From: Defluviitalea saccharophila | GTDB taxonomy: Bacteria; Bacillota; Clostridia; Lachnospirales; Defluviitaleaceae | Length of the DNA: 64,000 nucleotides | Assembly: GCF_038396635.1 (NCBI RefSeq) | Contig: NZ_CP121687.1 | Coordinates: forward strand, 620,001 to 684,000 | Direction: 5' to 3' | Notes under the pieces: model-generated | What the model saw: the letters and a program-made list of their open reading frames with translations, nothing else | What the model was told of the DNA's origin: nothing | Database searches by the model: none | Made by a program: the position numbers and the translations under genes | Part shown: positions 49,243-58,618 of the stretch, piece after piece | How positions within the stretch are numbered: position 1 is the stretch's first letter | Layout: each line of letters opens with the position of its first letter

Positions 49243-50832
49243 GTGATTACAGTAACAAATGTTAGCTTAAGATATGGCGATAAATTACTTTTTGAAGATG
49301 TGAATCTTAAATTCACGCCGGGAAATTGTTACGGGGTGATTGGTGCCAATGGTGCCGGAAAAAGTACATTTTTGAAAATTTTATCTGGTGAAATAGCTCC
49401 TAATACTGGTGAAGTATCCATTTCTCAAGGCACAAGACTTTCTGTTTTAAAACAAGACCATTTCCAATACGATTCCTTTCCCGTTCTGGAGACAGTTATT
49501 ATGGGAAATCCAAGGCTTTCACAAATCATTAAAGAAAAAGATGCCTTGTATGCAAAATCTGAGTTCACTGAAGAAGACGGTGTAAGGGCTTCAGAGCTGG
49601 AATTTGAATTTGCAGAACTTAACGGATGGGAAGCCGAGTCTGAGGCAGCTACTATCCTAAACGGCTTAGGCATTGAAACGGACCTTCATTATAAAACTGT
49701 GGGAGAACTCTCCGGTCCCGAAAAGGTTAAAGTTCTGCTTGCCCAAGCTCTGTTCGGAAAACCTGGAATACTGATTTTAGACGAGCCTACCAACCATCTG
49801 GATATAAAATCTATTCGATGGCTAGAAGAATTTTTAATACAATTTGAAGGAATCGTTATTGTCGTTTCCCATGATCGTCACTTTTTAAATAATGTATGTA
49901 CCCATATTGCCGATGTAGATTTTGGTAAAATTAAATTATATGTAGGCAACTATGATTTTTGGTATGAATCCAGCCAATTGGCTCTTCAAATGGCAAAGGA
50001 TCAAAACAAGAAAAAAGAAGAGAAAATTAAAGAGCTGCAAGCATTCATTGCCAGATTTAGTGCCAATGCTTCTAAATCCAGACAAGCAACATCCCGTAAG
50101 AAGCTTTTAGAAAAGATTACATTGGAAGATATCCAGCCTTCAACAAGAAGATATCCTTTTGTTGGCTTTAAGCCTGAAAGAGAAGTAGGAAATGATATTT
50201 TAAGAGTGGATGGATTGACTAAAACGATTAATGGTGAAAAGGTGTTAAATAATGTAAGCTTTACCGTATTAAAAGGCGATAGAATTGCCTTTGTAGGGGA
50301 AAATGATATTGCAAAAACTACTTTATTTCAAATTCTCTCAGGAGAAATGGAACCGGACAGCGGAGAATTCAAATGGGGAGTAACCATTACTACTGCATAT
50401 TTCCCAAAGGATCATTCTAAATACTTTAATGATGTAGACCTGAATTTAGTAGACTGGCTAAGACAGTATTCTCAAGATCAAACAGAAACCTATATAAGAG
50501 GATTTTTAGGCAGAATGCTTTTTTCTGGGGAAGAAGCCCTAAAACAAGTAAAGGTTCTCTCCGGAGGTGAAAAAGTTCGCTGCATGCTTGCAAAAATGAT
50601 GCTAAGTAATGCCAATGTTCTGATGTTGGATCAACCTACTAACCACCTGGACTTAGAATCTATTACAGCACTGAATAATGGATTAATTGATTTTAAAAGC
50701 AATATTTTGCTTGCATCCCATGACCATCAGCTGATTCAAACCGTTGCAAACCGCATTATTGAATTCACTCCAGAAGGAATTATTGATAAACAAATGACGT
50801 ATGATGAATATCTGGAATATAGAAACTTATAG
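49243..50832 (+). CDS. ABC-F family ATPase (YkpA/YbiT-like)
   Basis: 529 residues, two ABC domains in tandem without membrane segments, as in ribosome-acting ABC-F proteins. First site: Walker A GANGAGKST, LSGPEKVK, LILDEPTNHLD. A charged linker (KKKEEKIKELQAFIARFSANASKSRQ) follows. Second site: a degenerate Walker A (GENDIAKTT), LSGGEKVR and LMLDQPTNHLD, where Gln replaces the usual catalytic Glu. ABC-F proteins bind the ribosome E site and relieve stalled translation. The start is GTG behind AAAGGAAGG. Antibiotic resistance is possible but not implied. Confidence 0.9.
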   Translation: MITVTNVSLRYGDKLLFEDVNLKFTPGNCYGVIGANGAGKSTFLKILSGEIAPNTGEVSISQGTRLSVLKQDHFQYDSFPVLETVIMGNPRLSQIIKEKDALYAKSEFTEEDGVRASELEFEFAELNGWEAESEAATILNGLGIETDLHYKTVGELSGPEKVKVLLAQALFGKPGILILDEPTNHLDIKSIRWLEEFLIQFEGIVIVVSHDRHFLNNVCTHIADVDFGKIKLYVGNYDFWYESSQLALQMAKDQNKKKEEKIKELQAFIARFSANASKSRQATSRKKLLEKITLEDIQPSTRRYPFVGFKPEREVGNDILRVDGLTKTINGEKVLNNVSFTVLKGDRIAFVGENDIAKTTLFQILSGEMEPDSGEFKWGVTITTAYFPKDHSKYFNDVDLNLVDWLRQYSQDQTETYIRGFLGRMLFSGEEALKQVKVLSGGEKVRCMLAKMMLSNANVLMLDQPTNHLDLESITALNNGLIDFKSNILLASHDHQLIQTVANRIIEFTPEGIIDKQMTYDEYLEYRNL

Positions 50833-50907
50833 CAAAAAAGCGCTTACAATGCACTAGTGAAATAAGAAAAGTCAGTCCCTTGCAAGCAAGATGAACTTTC
50901 TTATTCC

Positions 50908-50945
50908 AAAATAAAACATCGACTCCAATGTCGATGTTTTATTTT
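50908..50945. terminator. bidirectional terminator between ABC-F and PII genes
   Basis: A perfect 16-bp stem with a 6-nt loop, T-rich on the plus side, covering the PII-like stop codon. To its left (50868-50905) lies a weaker hairpin-forming segment. Confidence 0.85.
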
Positions 50946-51634
50946 TTTGTATCTTCTCTAAATATGCCCGATGTTTTGCTAACATTCATAACAAACATAA
51001 TGCCTTTCCCTGGTTCGTCTATCTTCATGGTTTCCCTTATCACTTTAACAACCGCATCAGATATTTCTTTTGGAATAATAATCATCACTATTTCTTTTTC
51101 CGGTTCAATATTCATTGAAAAAAACTTGCTGTCTTCATGAATCCCTGAACCTCTTGCATTAATGATGGTTGCTCCTCTCGCTCCGGCAGAATTAGCAGCA
51201 TCTACAACTTCATGTCCAAGACCTCTGTCTACTATAGTGAAGACCGCCTCATATTCCATTTCCATGGCATGTTTCCCTCCTGTTTTGAATTCACTGTCAG
51301 CCTCAAATTCTGTACCAGTGATTCTACCGATAATGTTTTTTATAGGGATTGTAACAATAATCCCGTGATTAGACTTATCCATATGGAACTTTTGAGTTAA
51401 AGTTTCATGAAGTATCGTTTCATATTTTTCTTCCGAACCCAATAACACGATTTCTTTTTTCTCTTCATCAAATCCAAAAAACTCTAACAGCCGATTGGTT
51501 GTTGTTCCTTTTCCTAAAAATATAGTTCCGCCATTAACACCTATATTTTTCGCCTCAACCAAAACCTTGCTTCCCATACCGGGATTCACTACAACAATGG
51601 TAAGAATATAATTATTCATAGTATCTGATTCCAT
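50939..51634 (-). CDS. tandem PII-like (GlnB-type) signalling protein
   Basis: 231 residues with two PII-like ferredoxin-fold halves. The second half shows the family pattern clearly: EYEAVFTIVDRGLGHEVVDAANSAGARGATIINARGSG, a T-loop-like segment, then KEIVMIIIPKEISDAVVKVIRE. The first half has a similar but shorter order (ILTIVVVNPGMGSKVLVEAKNIGVNGGTIFLGKG). Proteins of this type are encoded beside DUF1538 membrane proteins. PII proteins sense nucleotides or metabolites and gate partner transporters, which is the likely role. Starts at 51634, nine nt after AAAGGAG. Confidence 0.85.
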   Translation of the reverse strand: MESDTMNNYILTIVVVNPGMGSKVLVEAKNIGVNGGTIFLGKGTTTNRLLEFFGFDEEKKEIVLLGSEEKYETILHETLTQKFHMDKSNHGIIVTIPIKNIIGRITGTEFEADSEFKTGGKHAMEMEYEAVFTIVDRGLGHEVVDAANSAGARGATIINARGSGIHEDSKFFSMNIEPEKEIVMIIIPKEISDAVVKVIRETMKIDEPGKGIMFVMNVSKTSGIFREDTKK

Positions 51635-51639
51635 CTATT

Positions 51640-53112
51640 TCAACTCCTTTGAGAAGCCTTGCGCTCGTATATTAATCCTAAAATTTGTATTGCAATCAAC
51701 GGTGTTAATGCTACCATGGCGATCACACCAAAAGCATCCAATAAAACATCAGCACCCTCCATGGCATTGGCCGCCCCTTGGGCAAAGGCTAAAATAAAAG
51801 TTGCCGTCATAGGACCGGAAGCCACTCCACCGGAGTCAAATGCTATTCCGACAAAAAGCTTTGGAGAAAAATGGGATAATACGATTGCCAATGCATATCC
51901 AGGTAAAAGAAAATGCCATAATTTAATATTTACTGCCATTATTCTCAGCATGGAAAGAGAAACTGCCGCTGCAACTCCTATTGCTAATGTATATAATATG
52001 ACTTTTTTCTTAATATGTCCACTAGTAACGTCTTCAATCTGCTCATTTAATACATAAACCGCAGGTTCTGCTAAAATAACCGTAAATCCAAGAATAAATC
52101 CTATAGGAATTAGCAGCCAGCTTTTTTCTAAGGAAGCAATTCCATGGCCTATAGCTGTTCCTGCTTCCATAAACCCGGCATTTACTCCTGTGAGGAATAA
52201 CACAAATCCTATAAAAGTATAGAGTAAACCTTTTAAAATTTTACTAAATTGTCTTTTGGTTAGTTTAAAGAAAAATGCTTGAAAGATAAGGAATAAGATT
52301 AAAAAAGGAAGTAAAGCCATTGTTACTTCAAAAATGATCTTAGGCATTTCGTGAATGAAAGGGGCTATTATTCCTAGTTCCTCGATATCATGCGCTGGTA
52401 AGTCCCCTGTTAATTCACTAATTTTAGAAATGATACTCATCATAAAAACAGCGATCATAGGACCTGTGGAGGCTATACCCACCAACCCGAAACTATCTTT
52501 TTCAGATTCTTTTCCTCCTCGTATGGAGGATACCCCTAATCCTAAGGACAAAATAAAGGGAACTGTCATAGAACCAGTTGTGGCTCCTCCTGAGTCAAAA
52601 GCGATTCCTAAAAATGATGGAGAAGCTATTAAACCTAATATAAGTATGATTCCGTACAAAATTGTGAGAAGCCTATTGAGAGGAAAATTAAAGACGATTC
52701 TTCCTAATCCGACTGAAACCATTAAACCTATGCCAATAGATACTACAACTAACAGGTCTCTCTGTGAGATAACACCTGAAGTGACGTCACTGACTTGCTT
52801 TGCCAATACTTGCAAATCCGGCTCAGCAATATTAACAAAAAATCCTAGAATAAATCCAAATACTAGAACAACCCATAATTTTTTGCTTTTTGTAATACTT
52901 TCTCCCATGAGGGTACCAATAGGCTGTATTCCTAAATCTACTCCAAATAAAAATATCGCCAGTCCCAATATAATCAGTATTGCTCCAATAATAAATCTCC
53001 CCACTAAATTGGCCCCAATAGGAACTAAAGTAAAATTAAGGAGTAATACAATAATTGTTATGGGAAGTACAGATATTACGACTTCTTTTAATTTCTGCAT
53101 TAACATGTTCAA
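51640..53112 (-). CDS. DUF1538 membrane protein, two fused repeats
   Basis: 490 residues with about twelve membrane helices in two homologous halves (about 1-245 and 255-490). Each half carries the DUF1538 hallmark GIAFDSGG: first in SFLGIAFDSGGATTGSMTVPFI, then in KLFVGIAFDSGGVASGPMTATFI. Each also has an EPDLQVLAKQVSDVTSG- or EPAVYVLNEQIEDVTSG-like loop. DUF1538 proteins have been reported as the UmpA/UmpB cation/proton antiporter in halophiles, where the two halves are separate; here they are fused. The PII-like gene follows after 5 nt and is probably its regulator. I infer the transport role from that literature only. Confidence 0.85.
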   Translation of the reverse strand: MNMLMQKLKEVVISVLPITIIVLLLNFTLVPIGANLVGRFIIGAILIILGLAIFLFGVDLGIQPIGTLMGESITKSKKLWVVLVFGFILGFFVNIAEPDLQVLAKQVSDVTSGVISQRDLLVVVSIGIGLMVSVGLGRIVFNFPLNRLLTILYGIILILGLIASPSFLGIAFDSGGATTGSMTVPFILSLGLGVSSIRGGKESEKDSFGLVGIASTGPMIAVFMMSIISKISELTGDLPAHDIEELGIIAPFIHEMPKIIFEVTMALLPFLILFLIFQAFFFKLTKRQFSKILKGLLYTFIGFVLFLTGVNAGFMEAGTAIGHGIASLEKSWLLIPIGFILGFTVILAEPAVYVLNEQIEDVTSGHIKKKVILYTLAIGVAAAVSLSMLRIMAVNIKLWHFLLPGYALAIVLSHFSPKLFVGIAFDSGGVASGPMTATFILAFAQGAANAMEGADVLLDAFGVIAMVALTPLIAIQILGLIYERKASQRS

Positions 53113-53232
53113 ATACGATCAACATCCCTTCTTATTATTGTCCTATTCCAGTATAACATAAAAATAGACTGATGTTAAGATTTCCCCTTCATGTACATAC
53201 ATGGTCAAAACTTACGATAAATTAACACTGTG

Positions 53233-53261
53233 TTGTAGTTTATTGAAATAAAGGGTATGAT
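53233..53261 (+). promoter_or_regulatory. promoter of pepF
   Basis: TTGTAG, 17 nt, TATGAT about 37 bp ahead of the start codon. Confidence 0.5.
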
Positions 53262-53297
53262 AATACCGTAAAATATTGTACAGGAGTGATTATTATA

Positions 53298-55064
53298 ATG
53301 GATATGCGCTGGAGTCTGGAAGAATTATATCCTTCTTTTGAATCAGAATCATTTCAGAAGGATTTCGAAAAAGCATTTGAAAAAATTGAAAGCATAAAAG
53401 AGTGGGCAAAAAGTAATTTAGATTCAACGGAAAGTTCTGTATCTAAAATTGAAAACTACCTCAAAATGCAAATAGAATTTGGAAATCTTTATAGTCGACT
53501 ATTTGAATATGCTTCTTTGGTGATGAGCGTAGATGCAAAAAATGAAACGGCGCTGCAGGTAGTAGAAAAATTAGAAGCCAAAGCAACAGACCTTGCTGAA
53601 CCTTCTGCGAAATTCAAGAAATGGCTTTATTCCTTAGGTAATCTAGATACTTTAATAAGCTGTTCTGATCTTTTAAAAGAACATGCCTTTTATTTAAAAG
53701 AACTTGTTTTAGAAACAAAATACCTGCTAAGGGACGAAGAAGAAATTTTACTGGCAAAAATGAAAAATACCGGTTCAAAGGCTTGGGAAAAGCTTCAAGA
53801 ACTTCTTTCATCGACTTTACTTGTGGACATTACAATAAACGGGGAAAGAAAACAACTTCCTCTTCCAATTGTACGCAATATGGCATATGAAAAGGATGCT
53901 GCCCTTAGAAAAACAGCTTATGAAGCGGAGTTAAAAGCCTATGATAAAATTGCAGAAGCCTCTGCCGCGTCCCTAAACGGCATTAAAGGAGAAGTTATTA
54001 CTGAATCTAAAATGAGAGGATATAAATCTCCTCTTGAAATGACACTGCTGCATTCAAGGATGGACCAAGAAACCCTGGATGCTATGTTTGAAGCGATTAT
54101 GGAATCCCTGCCATCCTTTAGAAAATATCTTAAGAAAAAAGCAGAGCTTCTCGGACATCAAAATGGACTTCCATTCTATGACTTGTTTGCACCCATGGGT
54201 GAAGGGGAGATGAAATTTACTTATGAAGAAGCAAAGGAATTTATAGTCAAAAACTTTAGCAAGTTTAGCCCTGCTTTAGGCAATTTTGCTAAGAACGCCT
54301 TTGAAAAAAGATGGATTGATGCGGAACCTAGAGATGGAAAGCGAGGGGGCGCTTTCTGTTCTAATATTCATTCCATAAAGGAAAGCCGAATTTTAAGCAA
54401 CTTTACAGGAATGTTTAATGATGTGGTTACTCTTGCCCACGAGCTTGGACACGGATATCACGGCGAGTGTTTAAAAAATGAAACTTACTTAAATAGTGAT
54501 TATGCGATGCCCATTGCAGAAACTGCATCCATATTTTCTGAAACGATTATAATCGATGCGGCACTTAAAGAAGCTTCCCCTGATGAAGCTTTTGCCATCC
54601 TGGAAAGCGATCTCATGAGTTCGACTCAAGTAATCGTAGACATCTACAGCCGTTTCTTATTTGAGGATGAACTTTTTAAAAGAAGAGAGCAGGGCTCTCT
54701 ATCAGTTAATGAACTTAAAAAGATGATGCTGGAATCTCAAAAGAAAGCTTACGGGGAAGGTCTTGATGAAAATTATCTTCATCCCTATATGTGGGTTTGC
54801 AAACCTCATTATTATTCTGCCGATTATAATTATTATAATTTCCCCTATGCCTTTGGACTTTTATTCTCTAAAGGACTCTATGCCCTATATTTAGAACGGG
54901 GAGAAGCCTTCGTGAAAGAATTTGACGAACTGCTCGCTGCCACAGGCAAAAATAACTTGGTGGATGTGGCAAAAAAGATGAATATTGATCTTCACTCCGT
55001 TGATTTTTGGAAAAACTCTCTTAGACTTATTGAAAAAGATATAAATAAATTTCTCAGTTTATAG
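53298..55064 (+). CDS. pepF: oligoendopeptidase F (M3 family)
   Basis: About 588 residues. The N-terminal helical part (DMRWSLEELYPSFESESF onward) and the zinc site TLAHELGHGYHGE with the downstream glutamate in ETASIFSETIIID are diagnostic of the M3B PepF branch. It cuts oligopeptides in the cytoplasm. The start at 53298 is preferred: AGGAG lies at 53282-53286, so the upstream GTG at 53286 overlaps it. Promoter in front and terminator behind suggest a single-gene unit. Confidence 0.94.
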   Translation: MDMRWSLEELYPSFESESFQKDFEKAFEKIESIKEWAKSNLDSTESSVSKIENYLKMQIEFGNLYSRLFEYASLVMSVDAKNETALQVVEKLEAKATDLAEPSAKFKKWLYSLGNLDTLISCSDLLKEHAFYLKELVLETKYLLRDEEEILLAKMKNTGSKAWEKLQELLSSTLLVDITINGERKQLPLPIVRNMAYEKDAALRKTAYEAELKAYDKIAEASAASLNGIKGEVITESKMRGYKSPLEMTLLHSRMDQETLDAMFEAIMESLPSFRKYLKKKAELLGHQNGLPFYDLFAPMGEGEMKFTYEEAKEFIVKNFSKFSPALGNFAKNAFEKRWIDAEPRDGKRGGAFCSNIHSIKESRILSNFTGMFNDVVTLAHELGHGYHGECLKNETYLNSDYAMPIAETASIFSETIIIDAALKEASPDEAFAILESDLMSSTQVIVDIYSRFLFEDELFKRREQGSLSVNELKKMMLESQKKAYGEGLDENYLHPYMWVCKPHYYSADYNYYNFPYAFGLLFSKGLYALYLERGEAFVKEFDELLAATGKNNLVDVAKKMNIDLHSVDFWKNSLRLIEKDINKFLSL

Positions 55065-55065
55065 A

Positions 55066-55096
55066 AGATGGATCACCGAAGTGACCCATCTTTTTT
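55066..55096. terminator. terminator between pepF and the YdjI-like gene
   Basis: A 12-bp stem with one mismatch and a CGAA loop, followed by TTTTTTG on the plus strand. It lies between convergent genes. Confidence 0.85.
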
Positions 55097-55101
55097 GTTC
55101 T

Positions 55102-56151
55102 TTATATTTTGTTTCCGCATTCACTGCAGAACTTTGCGCCTTCCTCTATTTTAGCTCCACATTCAGAGCAGAATTGCTTTTTGGGTGCAGTTGGAACTTC
55201 TTCAGCCACTTTTTCTCCGCAATTACTGCAGAATTTCATATTGGGGGCCAGAGGCGTATAACATTTCTTGCATAGTTTCTGTGAAGCAGCAGGAGCAGGA
55301 TTGTTTTCTACATGAGGTTTTGTCATCTGCTTTGCCATCTCTAAACCTATGGATAATCCCATGCCGGCTTGAAGTGTGCTTCCTATATTGCTATTAGGAT
55401 GCTTTTCCAAAGAATCTATTACACTAATCTTTTGATATTTATCTACATCTCCAACCATTTCAAACGATGCATTCTTCTCTATCATCTTTTGAATTTGTTC
55501 AGGATAATTGAAACTGGATATTGCAAGATCGGTTACGGTCAATCCAATCTTAATCATCTCCATATCCAAGTCCGTTCTTATTCCCTTAGCGATATCAAAA
55601 GCATTGGCTTGAAGGTTAAACATATTTTTGCCTTCTCTAACAATCCATTTCATAAGAAGCTGATCAAGGACTGATAAAGCCCGTTCTCTGATATCTTCCA
55701 CAGTGAAAGATTTCTTAATTCCTGCAACTTTATCAATAAGCACCAAATAGTCATCCACTTTAACGTTAAATGTTCCAAAACTGCGAATGGGAATACCTCC
55801 AGGCATGCCAGGTGCTGGAATATTGATGGCATTTTTTGTACCCCATCTTACTAAAAACTCTTTAGTGTTTACGAACACAACTTCTGCTCGAAGTCCACTG
55901 TTAAAGCCAAACTTAAAGCCTTTTAGAGTACTTAAAAATGGGATAATTTCTGTTTCTATTTCATAATTGCCTTCATCCTTAAATATACCTTCAATCTTGC
56001 CATTGTGAAGAAAAATAGCATCTTGTCCTGGTCTAATGATTAATCTGCTTCCTTTTTTTATTTCTTCATTATCCCATTTCCAAAACAATACATCGTCTCT
56101 CGTTTCATTCCATTCAATAACGTTTAATAATTGTTTTCCAAATAAACCCAT
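55102..56151 (-). CDS. SPFH-domain protein with C-terminal zinc ribbons (YdjI-like)
   Basis: 349 residues. The first 260 form a YdjI/virion-core-like SPFH domain (WNETRDDVLFWKWDNEEIKKGSRLIIRPGQDAIFLHNGKIEG, then TLKGFKFGFNSGLRAEVVFVNTKEFLVRWGT). The last 60 residues hold two zinc ribbons: CKKCYTPLAPNMKFCSNCG and CSECGAKIEEGAKFCSECG. In B. subtilis ydjI is encoded next to pspA (ydjF) and the gene pair responds to envelope stress. Here a PspA-like coiled-coil gene is directly upstream. No membrane helix is present. Confidence 0.88.
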   Translation of the reverse strand: MGLFGKQLLNVIEWNETRDDVLFWKWDNEEIKKGSRLIIRPGQDAIFLHNGKIEGIFKDEGNYEIETEIIPFLSTLKGFKFGFNSGLRAEVVFVNTKEFLVRWGTKNAINIPAPGMPGGIPIRSFGTFNVKVDDYLVLIDKVAGIKKSFTVEDIRERALSVLDQLLMKWIVREGKNMFNLQANAFDIAKGIRTDLDMEMIKIGLTVTDLAISSFNYPEQIQKMIEKNASFEMVGDVDKYQKISVIDSLEKHPNSNIGSTLQAGMGLSIGLEMAKQMTKPHVENNPAPAASQKLCKKCYTPLAPNMKFCSNCGEKVAEEVPTAPKKQFCSECGAKIEEGAKFCSECGNKI

Positions 56152-56163
56152 AACTTAGCCCCC

Positions 56164-56697
56164 TTATAAATTTCCTTTTTCTATCTCATTAAGCTCAGCC
56201 ATTGCCTCTGCAAGATCCAACCTTCGATTGACTTTCTCTTCTAACTCTGAAAAAGTACCGGTATTGATTTCGTTTAGTTTTTCCTGTATTTTGGCTCTTT
56301 CCAGTTTGATATCTATAGCATCCTTACGGCTTTTTAACTCATTCATTTTGGAAAGGAGCATCTCCTGAGACTGCTTCATATTTTGCCCATTACCTATCAT
56401 AGCATCATAGGAGCTTTGTAATGCTCTCTCTTTTTCTTCCAGTGAAGCCTTTTTAGTGAGGAATATTCTTTCACTCTCTGTATTTCCCGAATTTCTGGCA
56501 TGTTCAATATAATTTTCCATCTTTCTTATTTCTTCACGGCATTCATCCAGTTCTCTTTTTGTCCTGGACTGAGCAGCTTCCATTTTTGATGCCTCAACCT
56601 TTATCTTCGCAATTTCTTCCTCCAAAGATTTTAAAAGCTGAGCGATTTCTTTATTATTAGAAGAAGCATTTTGTGTAAACCTTTTAAAAAGAGCCAT
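56164..56697 (-). CDS. coiled-coil protein, PspA/YdjF-like
   Basis: 177 residues of almost pure coiled coil, with few hydrophobic runs and dense Glu/Lys/Arg (KSLEEEIAKIKVEASKMEAAQSRTKRELDECREEIRKMENYIEHA). The N-terminal MALFKRFTQNA has a basic-hydrophobic character like the amphipathic anchor of PspA/IM30. It is shorter than PspA (about 225) and sequence support is only general, so PspA-like is a family-level suggestion. It is 12 bp upstream of the YdjI-like gene. Confidence 0.65.
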   Translation of the reverse strand: MALFKRFTQNASSNNKEIAQLLKSLEEEIAKIKVEASKMEAAQSRTKRELDECREEIRKMENYIEHARNSGNTESERIFLTKKASLEEKERALQSSYDAMIGNGQNMKQSQEMLLSKMNELKSRKDAIDIKLERAKIQEKLNEINTGTFSELEEKVNRRLDLAEAMAELNEIEKGNL

Positions 56698-56744
56698 GCT
56701 GCCTGTCCCCCCAATCTTATTTACCTAATTTTTTTTATTGTATA

Positions 56745-58607
56745 TTATTTGTATCTATCTTTCAACCTTTTGTCGCTTCTCTGTTTTTGACCTTTCTTTA
56801 AAGATGTGTTTTTCTTTTGAGGTGGCTTAATTAAACATTTTTTATCATATCCGATTAAATCTTCTCTGCCGGCTATTTTTAAAGCCTCCAAGACAAGAGA
56901 ATAGTTTTCAGGCTTTTTAAATTGTATCAATGCTCTTTGGATTGCTTTTTCATGGGGAGATTTTGCAACATATACTTTTTCCTTTGTTCTAGGGTCCATT
57001 TCGGTATAATACATACATGTTGACAAGGTTCCTGGAGTTGGATAAAAATCCTGTACCTGTTCCGGCATATATCCTAAATCCCTTAAATATTCCGCCAGCT
57101 CAATGGCTGCTTTTATATCCGAACCGGGATGACTTGACATCAAGTAAGGCACTAAAAATTGGTCTTTACCCAGATCTTTATTAATTTCATAATATCTTTT
57201 TACGAATTTTTCATATACTTGTCTATTGGGTTTTCCCATCTTTTGCAGTACTCTGGATGAGATATGTTCCGGTGCAACTTTAAGCTGTCCGCTGATATGA
57301 TGCTGGCATAATTCTCTAAAGAAACTTTCGTCCTTGTCATAAATCAAATAATCATAGCGAATACCTGAACGGATAAATACTTTTTTAACTTTAGGAATGT
57401 TTCTTAGTTTGCGAAGAAGACTTAAGTAATCCTTATGATCTATTTTAAGTTGCTTACAGGGGTTTGGGAATAAGCACTGCTTTTTTATACATGCGCCTTT
57501 GTTTTTCTGCTTTTCACAAGCTGCTTCTCTAAAATTAGCCGTTGGTCCTCCCACGTCATGAATATAACCTTTAAATTCCGGATCTTCTGTCATAACTTCT
57601 GCTTCATGAATAATCGATTCATGGCTTCGTGATTGTATTACTCGCCCCTGATGAAAGGTCAATGCACAAAAACTACAGCTTCCAAAACATCCACGATTGT
57701 TTATGATACTGAATTTCACTTCTTGTAGTGCCGGAATTCCTCCCTGAGACTCATAAATGGGGTGATAAGTTCTCATATAAAAGAGGTCGTATACATGATC
57801 TAACTCCACTTGGCTCAGCGGCATAGCCGGAGGATTTTGAACGACATAAATATCCCCATAGGGTTCAATAAGGGTTTTTGCAGACATTGCATCGGTATTT
57901 TCATATTGTATTAAGAAACTGTCTCCATACTTTTCCTTAGAACTTACAATCTCAGCATAGGATGGAAGAACAATATAGTCATAGGCTCTGTCTTTATCCT
58001 TTGTCTTGTATACGGTCCCCCTAACATATGTAATTTCATTTATGGGAATTCCGTTATCCAGAGCCTCTGCAACTTCAACAATTGCATTTTCCCCCATACC
58101 GTAGACGATTAAATCCGCTTTAGAATCCAGTAAGATAGACCTTCTTACTTTATTGTCCCAATAATCGTAGTGAGCAAATCTTCTTAAACTGGCTTCAATA
58201 CCTCCCAGAATAATCGGAACATCTTTATAGGCTTCTCGGGCTCTGTTGGCATAGACTATGGCTGCCCTGTCCGGCCGCATCCCAGCCCTTCCTCCCGGAG
58301 AATATGCATCTTGATTTCGTCTCTTTTTTGCAACCGTATAATGATTTACCATGGAATCAATATTCCCACTGGTAATTAAAAAGCCCAATCTGGGCTTACC
58401 TAACTTTTGGAAGTCAGAGACATCTTTCCAGGAAGGTTGCGCTATAATACCTACCTTATAACCTCTGCTTTCTAAAAGCCGTCCTATTATTGCAGCTCCA
58501 AAAGAGGGATGATCCACATATGCGTCCCCTGTTATCAGAACAAAATCAAGATACTCCCATCCTCTTTTTTTCATATCTTTCTTAGAAACAGGCAAAAAAT
58601 CTGTCAT
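56745..58607 (-). CDS. YgiQ family radical SAM protein
   Basis: About 620 residues. The N-terminal DUF3362-associated domain has [34 protein letters not shown] and [23 protein letters not shown]. The radical SAM signature [10 protein letters not shown] supplies the three iron-sulfur cysteines, and the C-terminal region has [19 protein letters not shown]. The substrate of YgiQ enzymes is not known. The start at 58607 has GGAGGT four nt upstream, inside the end of rsmF, so the two genes overlap and are probably coupled. Confidence 0.92.
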   Translation of the reverse strand: MTDFLPVSKKDMKKRGWEYLDFVLITGDAYVDHPSFGAAIIGRLLESRGYKVGIIAQPSWKDVSDFQKLGKPRLGFLITSGNIDSMVNHYTVAKKRRNQDAYSPGGRAGMRPDRAAIVYANRAREAYKDVPIILGGIEASLRRFAHYDYWDNKVRRSILLDSKADLIVYGMGENAIVEVAEALDNGIPINEITYVRGTVYKTKDKDRAYDYIVLPSYAEIVSSKEKYGDSFLIQYENTDAMSAKTLIEPYGDIYVVQNPPAMPLSQVELDHVYDLFYMRTYHPIYESQGGIPALQEVKFSIINNRGCFGSCSFCALTFHQGRVIQSRSHESIIHEAEVMTEDPEFKGYIHDVGGPTANFREAACEKQKNKGACIKKQCLFPNPCKQLKIDHKDYLSLLRKLRNIPKVKKVFIRSGIRYDYLIYDKDESFFRELCQHHISGQLKVAPEHISSRVLQKMGKPNRQVYEKFVKRYYEINKDLGKDQFLVPYLMSSHPGSDIKAAIELAEYLRDLGYMPEQVQDFYPTPGTLSTCMYYTEMDPRTKEKVYVAKSPHEKAIQRALIQFKKPENYSLVLEALKIAGREDLIGYDKKCLIKPPQKKNTSLKKGQKQRSDKRLKDRYK

Positions 58608-58618
58608 TCCAACCTCCA

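Noticed and set aside
50868-50905. Third copy of the structured repeat
   Set aside because: The gap after the ABC-F gene forms a hairpin, but its sequence does not align with the two copies at 33962 and 38716.
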